From positions 1 to 22,984 of IMG/VR virus record IMGVR_UViG_3300013286_000060: 22,984 nucleotides of DNA; one strand, given 5' to 3'. Positions 15,151-22,062 of this stretch are shown piece after piece. Below the pieces are notes generated by a model. The model made no database searches and was not told the origin of the DNA. It saw only the letters and a list, made by a program, of their open reading frames with translations. The stretch is from a virus. Position numbers and translations under genes: made by a program. Numbering within the stretch: the first letter of the stretch is position 1; the number at the start of each line of letters is the position of its first letter.

Positions 15151-15918
15151 TTACCCGAAGATTCCCTTGCCATTCGCACCTACATTTGGAAGTAGCTTTG
15201 AACGGTATTTTGCATAGTCAGCAACCGACATAGCGGCAATTTGGTCCGCTGTAAACTGTTGTTGATCCGAGTTATTTTCCAGGGTTGGGGGCAAAGTAGT
15301 TCTTGTCCCCGTCATCTCTCTACGTAAGCTCTGGGTAGCAGCTTGCGCTGAATCAAGGATACGAGAGGATCGCTCCTTGAGCCCTGAAATGCTGGCTTCA
15401 ATCTCATCTTGGTTGTTACCAGTAATAAGATCAAGCAATTCAGGAAGAATATTGTCTTGCTCTTGTTGGAGTCGTGCTGTGCGGTATTCAGTAATTTCTG
15501 AATACTGACGTTCACGATCTAAGAGTAGGAATGCCTTTTCGCGTTCTGCGCGTTCGGCACTTAATTTCTCCGCCCATTCTTTTTCCTTAGTTTCAAGGAG
15601 TTGGCGGACATCCATCTCAGCTTCTGCCTTTTTACGGTTTTCAGCTTCTTGCTCGGCTTTAGATAACTCTGCTAAAGCGAGTCGTTCTTCACGGTCTTTC
15701 TTAAGAAGATTTACTTCTTCTTTGAGCGAATCAATAGTAGGGTAGAGCTTAGATTTCTCTTGCTCACGCGCCTTCTGTAGATCCATCTCAGTGTAAGATT
15801 TATTAGACTGTGTTTGAATGGGTGTAACGTTTTGTGTGTTTTCAACTACTGTATTAACTTCAGCTTGAAAAGCTTCCATAGCTACAGGAGAATCAACAAC
15901 AGAGGTTTCTTCTGACAT
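15151..15918 (-). CDS. Capsid scaffold protein
   Basis: This protein has 255 residues, is highly charged and is almost wholly helical. Residues about 45-150 form a long coiled coil rich in Glu, Lys, Arg and Gln (KAREQEKSKLYPTIDSLKEE and EAENRKKAEAEMDVRQLLET are examples). The N-terminus is acidic and flexible. The C-terminus (FTADQIAAMSVADYAKYRSK, then LLPNVG) ends in the short segment often seen in DUF4355-like scaffolds. It sits between portal and major capsid protein, the standard scaffold position. No protease motif is seen, so removal of the scaffold, if it occurs, would be by exit or by another enzyme. An AAGGA ribosome site precedes the ATG. A 118-base gap separates it from portal, and I find no clear promoter there. 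Confidence 0.88.
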   Translation of the reverse strand: MSEETSVVDSPVAMEAFQAEVNTVVENTQNVTPIQTQSNKSYTEMDLQKAREQEKSKLYPTIDSLKEEVNLLKKDREERLALAELSKAEQEAENRKKAEAEMDVRQLLETKEKEWAEKLSAERAEREKAFLLLDRERQYSEITEYRTARLQQEQDNILPELLDLITGNNQDEIEASISGLKERSSRILDSAQAATQSLRREMTGTRTTLPPTLENNSDQQQFTADQIAAMSVADYAKYRSKLLPNVGANGKGIFG

Positions 15919-16036
15919 AATTGTTCCTTAGGTGTAAGAGGTCGTTGTCCGAATTAGTGCCACGATGACCTGCGGATTGATTTAGGTGGTGTATAGCGTC
16001 GCAAATACAGGGGTTTTTGTCAGGCTAAACTACTTA

Positions 16037-17749
16037 TTAGCCATTACCAGGGTATTTGTTCTCTTCCGTATCTACCCCTCGGTTTTTTGGAATCATTGTT
16101 CCATAGGCCTTGGTTACTAGCTCGGAAGTCATTTCGTCAATGGTTGCGGCCTCAAAAGGAGTCACGACTCCTGGTTGACCTGAAGGTCCTGGGCCCGTAC
16201 CATCACCAGGCGCTGCGCCTGGAGGCATCTCTCCGCCATCCTGTGGAAGGATTCCGGTTAAGGATGCAATTGCTGCATTGATCTGTGATTTAAGTAAGCT
16301 AATGGCGCCGTCTGACTTAGCGTCTTCTATTAGCTCTATACGAATTTCTTCAAGCTTCTCTGCAGGGAATTCTTCACCGAGAGTACGAAGAGCGCCCTTA
16401 CGGCTTTCAAGATTAAGCTGCATCTTGCTTTGAATTTCATTGAGAACAATGAGCTTATCAAGAGGTAGGGGTTGGGGGAAATGAACAACAGATTGATAAG
16501 TTTGCGGATCATTGGGATCTAGCTGAGTAAGCTGGTCTTGTGTTATTGGACCATTAAACATTGGGTTGTAAACAAACATTTCTGGTTCTTTTAGACCAAT
16601 GGTCATAAGAACTAGCTCATTAATTCTACGAAGGCCTTCTGAGTACTGAACTAGCTTTTGCTGATAACGATTCATCAAAGGTTGGAATTGGATTGCAAGA
16701 GCTGTTCCAGATGTATTTGAAATAGGTTGAATCTGTCCTAAAGCTGTTTCTGGGATACCTATCATCTCGTGCATAGATCGCTTCACTGTTTCTAGATATT
16801 GCATAGCGCCGGTAAGTCCTGCACCGCCACCTTCTAGATTAAAGACTTGGGCGTCTTTAGGAAGACCGCCCCAGACCTTTTTAGGTCCCTTTTCTAGGGA
16901 CGAGGCCTTAGCGCCGGTAATTACTGTAACGGGCGCCGCATGGTAGTTAATGATGTCTGCTATGTCGGTAGCTACTTCGTTATATTGACGGTTAAGCACA
17001 ATTACGTCGTGACAATCAGAAAGACCCCATGGGGAGCCTGAAATTCTTACATTTGGTATATGAATGATTGGTACTAACCCGATTGGGTTTGGTCGAGAGT
17101 CAATGAGCTCATCGTTAATATATTCTTCGATTCGTTCATCTGTGAGGATTTCGGTATATGTATATACCTGACGAGTGCCCTCTAGGGAGGTTCCCCAGAA
17201 ACGATACTTTAGCTTAAACCGGATAAGGCGTGAGCGATCGTGGGGGTGAAACTCTGGAAAACAAAAAGATGCGTTTAGTGGAAGGATTCTAACCTTACCG
17301 GGATGTTTACGACCAACAGGATCTACAAAAGGTTCTTCATAAGCGACTTTAACAAAACAGTCGCCAGAGACTCCGCCTTGTTGACCCATCTCCCAAAGGA
17401 CTCCGCCCTTGTCATTATCAATTTCCCAAACACGTTTTAAGATATCTGGGACAATAGCCTCAGTTGCGTGTGGGCTACGAAATGAAGCTCCGCGGCCAAA
17501 AGTAAAGTTAATTAAATAATCTGAAAATGCGCGATAATAGTTGTATACCATTTGCGCTTCGCCAACTTCACGGCGATAAGGCCAGTGGTGGCCTAGGTAC
17601 ATAGCCCAATTAAGTGAGTATCTGTTTAGTCTAGGGCCGTGTACTTCAAACTCTTCATCGGCAAGTTCTACTAACCCAAGTGGAGAGATAGAAATAGTTA
17701 GGTCAGATGACGCGGCTCTATACGACGGTGGGCTAAAGTCAATACTCAT
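16037..17749 (-). CDS. Portal protein
   Basis: This protein has 570 residues. It shows the layout of SPP1-gp6-like portals: an N-terminal helical and beta clip/wing (NYYRAFSDYLINFTFGRG, then GGVSGDCFVKVAYEEP), a central LNRQYNEVATDIADIINYHA helix, then SMHEMIGIPETALGQ and SNTSGTALAIQFQPLMNRYQ (residues about 344-362). The last pair of motifs is typical of portals. The tail (after 500) is Pro/Gly-rich and probably disordered. By family knowledge it forms the dodecameric ring through which the terminase pumps DNA. It begins one base after the preceding stop (TAA-T-ATG), so the two are coupled. Confidence 0.93.
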   Translation of the reverse strand: MSIDFSPPSYRAASSDLTISISPLGLVELADEEFEVHGPRLNRYSLNWAMYLGHHWPYRREVGEAQMVYNYYRAFSDYLINFTFGRGASFRSPHATEAIVPDILKRVWEIDNDKGGVLWEMGQQGGVSGDCFVKVAYEEPFVDPVGRKHPGKVRILPLNASFCFPEFHPHDRSRLIRFKLKYRFWGTSLEGTRQVYTYTEILTDERIEEYINDELIDSRPNPIGLVPIIHIPNVRISGSPWGLSDCHDVIVLNRQYNEVATDIADIINYHAAPVTVITGAKASSLEKGPKKVWGGLPKDAQVFNLEGGGAGLTGAMQYLETVKRSMHEMIGIPETALGQIQPISNTSGTALAIQFQPLMNRYQQKLVQYSEGLRRINELVLMTIGLKEPEMFVYNPMFNGPITQDQLTQLDPNDPQTYQSVVHFPQPLPLDKLIVLNEIQSKMQLNLESRKGALRTLGEEFPAEKLEEIRIELIEDAKSDGAISLLKSQINAAIASLTGILPQDGGEMPPGAAPGDGTGPGPSGQPGVVTPFEAATIDEMTSELVTKAYGTMIPKNRGVDTEENKYPGNG

Positions 17750-17750
17750 A

Positions 17751-18023
17751 TTAGATTAAACCCGCCCTTTTCTTATCTCGTTTTACTTTTGAAATTTTTG
17801 CTTTTTTCTTTGTATCTTCACGAGCTTTTTGATCTCGCATCTTGAGTGGCACTTGAGATTTAGACTCAACGTATTGTCCACCTTGTCTTGCGTATTCTTT
17901 TGATACCCACGTATTAATTGGAAAACTTGTTTTTGCATTAGGATTTTTAATTGGATACTTAGCCTTAGCTTGACGCATAAGGTTATTCCAAAGCTGTTCG
18001 TTCATTGGAACTTTATCAGCCAC
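17751..18023 (-). CDS. Small basic protein before portal
   Basis: This protein has 90 residues and starts at GTG (18023), chosen because a clear AGGAG lies upstream and the frame opens there. It carries many Lys and Arg residues. The C-terminal 35 residues (KMRDQKAREDTKKKAKISK and the following KVKRDKKRAG) are almost entirely basic, which suggests nucleic-acid or acidic-protein contact. The middle (INTWVSKEYARQGGQYVE) looks like a short folded core. I do not recognise the family. It sits between the hairpin after the 132-residue gene and portal, so it belongs to the head operon. Possible roles are in packaging or head assembly; this is inferred from charge and position. Confidence 0.8.
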   Translation of the reverse strand: MADKVPMNEQLWNNLMRQAKAKYPIKNPNAKTSFPINTWVSKEYARQGGQYVESKSQVPLKMRDQKAREDTKKKAKISKVKRDKKRAGLI

Positions 18024-18033
18024 TTAATCTCCT

Positions 18034-18083
18034 AATAAGAAAAGGGTGCCCGGTCTCGGAGAAGGGGTACAAGACCGGGTACC
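18034..18083 (-). terminator. Hairpin terminator between packaging and portal genes
   Basis: GGTGCCCGGTCT (18045-18056) pairs with AGACCGGGTACC (18072-18083), with one mismatch in 12 and a 15-base loop. On the minus strand it is followed by CTTTTCTTATT, a T-rich run. It starts 18 bases after the stop of the 132-residue gene and ends just before the ribosome site of the next gene. Confidence 0.65.
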
Positions 18084-18100
18084 GCCTTAGTGTATCTTAT

Positions 18101-18499
18101 TTAGTCGTTAACTCGCGCTGGGTTAGAGCGCTGATAACGTGAACCGTTACGGCTGACTTCGTCAAATGAAGCTTCTGCATAATCTGAAAAGTTTCCTGCT
18201 TCATATTCAGAGATATATGTAGGTGCTTCTACCCATGCAGCTGAACCTACGTGAGCACGCTCGCCCATAGTTTCTTCTGCTGACTTTGTATGAACTGCCA
18301 AGTTGTGGTTTGGACGACTTGGAGCTACATCGTAGCCTTGGTTAATTCCTGTTTGGAATTCATTTGGAACGTCTGTGTCTGTTGCTACGCCTTCTTCAAA
18401 GCGAAGTGGTCCACGAAGACCTGGTGTTGCAGGGGACATCTTGCGTTCGTAGGTAGCGCCTACTCGCTCAGGTGATCCTGGGATTGGTGCAATTGCCAT
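18101..18499 (-). CDS. Small protein after terminase, function unknown
   Basis: This protein has 132 residues, starts MAIAPIPGSPERVGATYERK, and has AGGAGA before the ATG. It is hydrophilic and rich in Pro, Gly, Ser, Ala and Glu, with no long hydrophobic stretch and no clear domain. It may be extended or partly disordered. Short aromatic spots occur near the C-terminus (APTYISEYEAGNFSDYAE). The gene lies between terminase and portal, set off by an 82-base gap before it and a terminator hairpin after it, so it may be expressed as its own unit. I do not recognise the family. A virion or packaging role is inferred from position. Confidence 0.78.
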   Translation of the reverse strand: MAIAPIPGSPERVGATYERKMSPATPGLRGPLRFEEGVATDTDVPNEFQTGINQGYDVAPSRPNHNLAVHTKSAEETMGERAHVGSAAWVEAPTYISEYEAGNFSDYAEASFDEVSRNGSRYQRSNPARVND

Positions 18500-18581
18500 G
18501 TGTTTTCTCCTATAGTGTTGAGATGAGGGCCTCAGGTGTAATTCTGAACCTATTCGATGTATTTTTTGTGCTAAACGCGGT

Positions 18582-20267
18582 TTATTTAAAGAACGGAGAA
18601 GAGCTAACTTCTACAGTAGGCATAACTAGCTCTTGGGTTAAGGCACATGCTAATGATAAGGAGTCTACAAAGTCATCGTGTGCGTGGGCCTCGTCAGGGG
18701 CAGCAACTAAAAAGTTAGGGCCTTTATAGTGAACTTCGGCATCCGTCATCTGTTGATAGAACCGTTTCCAAGTTCTTAGGCGTCTGGTCTTGGCATGAGC
18801 CGGCCAGGATATAAGTTGACGTTGAATTAGGGCTTGGAGATGTTTCCAACGTTTTGATTGTTCTGTGGGGCTAGAGGTAAGGGAGATTACCTCGGCTCTA
18901 GGCAGTAGCATTTTTAATCTTTGGGCTACAGCATCACCAACGCCATTAGCATCAATGGCTACAGCGTAGACGTCATAGTTACCTAAAAAGTTTACTATTT
19001 GAAAATACTGTTCTTCCCAATCATCGCCTTGAATTTCAAGCCAATTTAATATTCTGTGGTCGTAATAACCAAATTCGTCCGGCCTATCCCAGTCCACCCA
19101 TACAACAGTTACTATTGTTGAGTCCATCTTTCGTGCCGGGTCAATGCCGACCACGACTGGCGAGACGTGGTAGCTTTTTTGAATTTCCTGGCTCGTATCT
19201 CCGAGGTCGTCCATAATTGAGGATGTGATGAACATTCCTCTCTCCAACAACCACTTACAGTTGTATGAAAGTTGAAACTCATCCGACTCTTCACCAACTC
19301 GGAGCATTTCTTTACGAATGAATTTTTCGTAGTTTGGGTTGAATTTTGCAACATCTTTCCAATCCCATTGAAAATGATTCTGTTTTCCATTTCTACCTAC
19401 TTGTCGTCTTTTGTTTAGTTGGATGGCCCTATAAAAGTTATTTTTATGTGTAGTTGGCGTACCAGTCTTAACCATAGTAGCGTTGTAGTACGCACCCATA
19501 GGAGCAATAGACTTAGACACAATAAAATCGTCAGCTTCTTGACACTCATCAATAATCATCAAATGAAATGACTTAGACTCAATTTTAGCTCTAGGGTTAG
19601 CTGTCATCATCATTAGGCTAGAGCCAGAATGCTTTAGCTTAATATTTCTAGTTACTCCCGGAGATTTTGCGGTAATGTCATCAATTTCAGGATCCCCAAG
19701 GATTTCTAGGGCATGTTCGCTAGTAAGCCTAGATACAGTTCTTGAGTATAGTGTTTCTGCCTGTGCTTGAACCGGAGCAAACATTCCTACCCAAATACCA
19801 TCTTGAAACTTGCTAAGTAGGTCTGGATACATTTTTGCTAGGCGAGGGAGGATAACCATGAGTGTTGCTACGGTATCTGCTACGGTTTCAGATTTACCGG
19901 ACTGACGTGAAGCTAAGGCCGTTATTTCTTCACCATCGTTAATTAATACAGACTCAATGATACGTCGTGCTAAAGGTTTTTGATATGGGTGCAGATCGTG
20001 ACCGACTAGCATTTTCATAAAAGACATGATCTTTTCTACAAGTGATGCAACGAATTCTCTAGAAAGCTCATCCATTTCGTCATCTTGGTTCTCAAGATCT
20101 TCTTCGTGTAGGGGAGTAAAACCGTCAGGATCGTCATCGCCATCATCAATAGCAAGATTTTCGTCTTCTTCTTCATCGTCATCCTCACCATATTCTAAGA
20201 TTGATTCAAGATCAAATTCTTCAGGTTCACCCTGTTCAAGGTCATTAAATTCAAAGTCATCACGCAT
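18582..20267 (-). CDS. terL: Terminase large subunit (ATPase and nuclease)
   Basis: This protein has 561 residues. The ATPase half has a Walker A at 119-126 (ASRQSGKS), a Walker B at 236-241 (LMIIDE) followed by CQEADDF, and a coupling motif KTGTPTTHKNNF at 267-278. The nuclease half has an RNase-H-like fold, with acidic residues in VVVGIDPARKMDST (D376), AVAIDANGVGDA (D439) and HAHDDFVDSLSLA (D531, D532, D535). Together these give all the standard TerL parts, so it is probably active. It packages and cuts phage DNA at the portal. The first 70 residues are about half Asp/Glu (35 by my count), an unusual acidic extension. The ATG overlaps the preceding stop by eight bases and follows an AGGAGA site. 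Confidence 0.95.
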   Translation of the reverse strand: MRDDFEFNDLEQGEPEEFDLESILEYGEDDDEEEDENLAIDDGDDDPDGFTPLHEEDLENQDDEMDELSREFVASLVEKIMSFMKMLVGHDLHPYQKPLARRIIESVLINDGEEITALASRQSGKSETVADTVATLMVILPRLAKMYPDLLSKFQDGIWVGMFAPVQAQAETLYSRTVSRLTSEHALEILGDPEIDDITAKSPGVTRNIKLKHSGSSLMMMTANPRAKIESKSFHLMIIDECQEADDFIVSKSIAPMGAYYNATMVKTGTPTTHKNNFYRAIQLNKRRQVGRNGKQNHFQWDWKDVAKFNPNYEKFIRKEMLRVGEESDEFQLSYNCKWLLERGMFITSSIMDDLGDTSQEIQKSYHVSPVVVGIDPARKMDSTIVTVVWVDWDRPDEFGYYDHRILNWLEIQGDDWEEQYFQIVNFLGNYDVYAVAIDANGVGDAVAQRLKMLLPRAEVISLTSSPTEQSKRWKHLQALIQRQLISWPAHAKTRRLRTWKRFYQQMTDAEVHYKGPNFLVAAPDEAHAHDDFVDSLSLACALTQELVMPTVEVSSSPFFK

Positions 20268-20514
20268 CAGTTCTCCTCTTTACGGTCTCAAGTGCCTCAT
20301 ATAAGACCTCGGCAGCCAGGATGGCTTCATTCAAGTAGAACTGATCTTGTTTCTTTTGCCAAGCAGATAAATTTCTAGCTATGTCATAAATAGAGCTTTC
20401 GGCCCAAGCTACTATATCTCGGTCCGGTAGTAGTTGAATACGCTTCTGAACACGAGAAACTTCACGTTTTACTGATTTACGCTTCTTGAACCGTAGATTC
20501 ATTTTTTGCCCCAT
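20260..20514 (-). CDS. Small basic helical protein before terminase (possible small terminase subunit)
   Basis: This protein has 84 residues: a strongly basic N-terminus (MNLRFKKRKSVKREVSRVQK) followed by helical segments (IVAWAESSIYDIARNLSAWQ, then a FYLNEAILAAEVLYEALETV helix). It overlaps the gene before it by 38 bases, and its stop overlaps the terminase start. Met5 (at 20502) is an alternative start with a G-rich stretch before it. Its size, basic charge and position directly before terL would suit a small terminase subunit or a terminase partner. I see no clear helix-turn-helix, so the call stays open. Confidence 0.68.
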   Translation of the reverse strand: MGQKMNLRFKKRKSVKREVSRVQKRIQLLPDRDIVAWAESSIYDIARNLSAWQKKQDQFYLNEAILAAEVLYEALETVKRRTDA

Positions 20515-20785
20515 ATCTTATGTAGTCCCAGTCTACCTCGTTTGTAGTTAAGCCGCGACCGTTGACGGCATAAGTTAAAGCTTGACTCTCATCAAAGTGT
20601 GTATCCTTCCACCTACCAATTACTAAGCCTAACCTTGTAAAAGGAAGCCGTATAGCTATTCCCCGTCCTTTACGAAAAGGTCGTTCAATTTCTTGACTTT
20701 CAGCTTTTTCAAAAAATTCTTTTGGTTTTAAGCCATAAACTATAGTGTGCCAGTAGGTATACCCAATATCGTGTGTCCGTGCCAT
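20477..20785 (-). CDS. Small protein of unknown function in the packaging block
   Basis: This protein has 102 residues, starting MARTHDIGYTYWHTIVYGLK. It is rich in aromatic and basic residues, with a beta-like core (GIAIRLPFTRLGLVIGRW) and a C-terminal NEVDWDYIRYG. No known motif is visible. The ATG overlaps the upstream stop as TAATG, and the last 38 bases overlap the next gene. Tight spacing and shared strand suggest translation with its neighbours. The function is unknown. Confidence 0.75.
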   Translation of the reverse strand: MARTHDIGYTYWHTIVYGLKPKEFFEKAESQEIERPFRKGRGIAIRLPFTRLGLVIGRWKDTHFDESQALTYAVNGRGLTTNEVDWDYIRYGAKNESTVQEA

Positions 20786-21393
20786 TACTTCCCTTTATTT
20801 AAATATTTAGCAATTTGTGATGTTCTGTAGGCTCTGGCTGCGTAGGCTTGTAGTAACGGTGGAATATTCTCAGTACTTGCATAACCTCTAGGCTTTGGAT
20901 CTAGCACATCTCGGATATATTCCCATTTTGAGATGGTGTCTCTAAATCCAGTCCAATCGTCTCGGTCTACATCGTAATAATTATAAATAACGCCAGTACT
21001 AAACACTATAGTTAACATAGATCGTTTTTCATCAAAAGCTGCCGCAAAGGTTCTAGGCCTATCGATCTTTCCAGTAGTTGTAGGCGCTTGAATATCTTGA
21101 CCCGAGAAGTCTACTGGCCCATGTAAGCTTGCATCATCAGGTTCAAGGATGTCTGCACCGTCACCATAGTACTGGCGGGTATCGTAACGTTCTTCAACTT
21201 GATTGGTTACATATCCGTCTTGAGTTGTCCCAAAAATATCTGCCACCTCGTTGTAAGAGGCCCTTTGTTTTCTAATTGTATTTTGTACTTCTTGGGCAAG
21301 AATTGCGTCTACTTGTTGCCCGTCATTAGAAGAAAACCTATTTAAAGCGTGACGAGCTAATCGCCCAGCCCTATCAGCTCTTGAATCCGCCAT
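20785..21393 (-). CDS. Protein with a KTSC-like C-terminal domain
   Basis: This protein has 202 residues. Residues about 112-175 read PRTFAAAFDEKRSMLTIVFS, then a TGVIYNYYDVDRDDW strand and helix, then SKWEYIRDVLDP. A strand L-T-I-V-F, then a T/S-G turn, an Y-x-Y-x-x-V strand and a following helix is the pattern of the KTSC domain, known as a small domain in phage and bacterial proteins with no settled function. The N-terminal 60 residues are helical and charged, possibly a coiled region. It lies four genes upstream of portal, before the packaging genes. I infer an accessory role and cannot name a substrate. Confidence 0.82.
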   Translation of the reverse strand: MADSRADRAGRLARHALNRFSSNDGQQVDAILAQEVQNTIRKQRASYNEVADIFGTTQDGYVTNQVEERYDTRQYYGDGADILEPDDASLHGPVDFSGQDIQAPTTTGKIDRPRTFAAAFDEKRSMLTIVFSTGVIYNYYDVDRDDWTGFRDTISKWEYIRDVLDPKPRGYASTENIPPLLQAYAARAYRTSQIAKYLNKGK

Positions 21394-21396
21394 TGA

Positions 21397-21660
21397 TTAA
21401 TCTCCGCAAGTATGTGTTTCTAATTGGGCTTCCGATACAATAACGCTACAATCATTACAGCTAAACCAGCGGGTTGGTTTAAAGTTGTTTTGAGCCGTGC
21501 TACCTAAAGGAAGATCTTCGCCGCCACTATCTGATTGACGGTCGTAATCGTAAGTTATTCTAGTTTCCGCTAGTATCTCCGGAGGGAACGGTCCCCTCGG
21601 GGACGTCACTTTGCTTGGCACTGGGTGTGCTTGCTTTGTCTGGATTCTTTCCACTCGCAT
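21397..21660 (-). CDS. Small protein with a C-terminal Cys/His metal-binding motif
   Basis: This protein has 87 residues, and the C-terminus has Cys68-x2-Cys71-x11-His83-x-Cys85 (FSCNDCSVIV through ETHTCGD). That spacing suggests a C2HC zinc finger. The rest is polar and probably flexible. As called, it overlaps the previous gene by 101 bases in another frame. The ATG at 21660 has only a weak ribosome site, and GTG at codon 18 is an alternative start that would halve the overlap. It may act in DNA or RNA binding; this is inferred from the motif only. Confidence 0.62.
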   Translation of the reverse strand: MRVERIQTKQAHPVPSKVTSPRGPFPPEILAETRITYDYDRQSDSGGEDLPLGSTAQNNFKPTRWFSCNDCSVIVSEAQLETHTCGD

Positions 21661-21841
21661 TTTTTAACTCGTCTTTCTTAACTGTAGTTACATCAATAGA
21701 CGATACATTCTTAGGCAAAGGCTTATCTTTGTAAATCCAAGGAAGATGTTCTTTGCAAACTAGCTGATCTTTGGCGCTTGCGTTTACAATACTAAAATCT
21801 GCAGGGGTGTTACAAGCATCACATTTTACTTCACCAGACAT
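21560..21841 (-). CDS. Small protein with an N-terminal zinc-ribbon-like motif
   Basis: This protein has 93 residues. Cys7-x2-Cys10 (VKCDACNTPADFS) and Cys29-x2-His32 (LVCKEHLPW) form a CxxC...CxxH set suited to zinc binding. The C-terminal half (after about 55) is rich in Lys, Ser, Pro and Asp and probably disordered. An AAAGGA site lies eight bases before the ATG, so the start is well supported. It is the first minus-strand gene left of the divergent region and may open the packaging transcript. A hairpin lies in its leader. The function is unknown; a regulatory role is possible. Confidence 0.75.
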   Translation of the reverse strand: MSGEVKCDACNTPADFSIVNASAKDQLVCKEHLPWIYKDKPLPKNVSSIDVTTVKKDELKNASGKNPDKASTPSAKQSDVPEGTVPSGDTSGN

Positions 21842-21873
21842 GGTTTGTTCCTTTCAAAGAAGTATAAGTTTAC

Positions 21874-21916
21874 ACCCTAGTAGCGGTTGCAGACCCCCTG
21901 TAACTACTGCTAGGGT
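21874..21916. promoter_or_regulatory. Long hairpin in the divergent regulatory region
   Basis: The left arm 21874-21892 (ACCCTAGTAGCGGTTGCAG) pairs with the right arm 21898-21916 (CTGTAACTACTGCTAGGGT). Of 19 positions, 15 are Watson-Crick, three are G-T and one is mismatched; the loop is ACCCC. Neither strand has a T-run after it, so it does not look like a normal terminator. It lies 32 bases before the start of the 93-residue gene and may be an mRNA leader structure, attenuator or operator. Confidence 0.6.
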
Positions 21917-21973
21917 TTATGTATGGCTCAGGCAACTGGGCCATCACGCATCTATGTAACGAAAAGGATTGCA

Positions 21974-22026
21974 ACCGAATTCGGTAGAAATAGGCCGAAT
22001 TGCTACTCTATAAGTGACAGTTATAG
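21974..22026. promoter_or_regulatory. Operator-like repeats before the lysozyme-like gene
   Basis: ACCGAATTCGGT (21974-21985) is a perfect 12-base palindrome. Its half CCGAATT recurs at 21995-22001, exactly 20 bases on, about two helical turns. A further dyad, CTATAA (22008-22013) and TTATAG (22021-22026), is separated by 7 bases. These overlap the candidate plus-strand promoter, so a repressor site is plausible. This is a pattern observation only. Confidence 0.4.
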
Positions 22027-22027
22027 A
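22000..22027 (+). promoter_or_regulatory. Candidate promoter for the lysozyme-like gene
   Basis: TTGCTA (22000-22005) and TATAGA (22022-22027), spaced by 16 bases, form a weak sigma-70-like pair 35 bases before the GTG start. The gene is the only plus-strand gene here and must have its own promoter, which gives the match some support. Confidence 0.35.
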
Positions 22028-22062
22028 ATGGTCAGGATTGGTCCTCTAGCCTAGGAGATAGT

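Noticed and set aside
15919-16036. A promoter in the 118-base gap before the scaffold gene
   Set aside because: TATAC-like bases occur, but no -35 at proper spacing and no extended -10 accompanies them, so the match is no better than chance.
18523-18533. TGAGGGCCTCA palindrome between terminase and the next gene as a terminator
   Set aside because: The stem is only five bases with a one-base centre and no T-run on the coding strand.
21842-22062. A tRNA gene or phage attachment site in the divergent gap
   Set aside because: The hairpin does not continue into a cloverleaf, no acceptor-stem pair or CCA-type end is visible, and no integrase is present.
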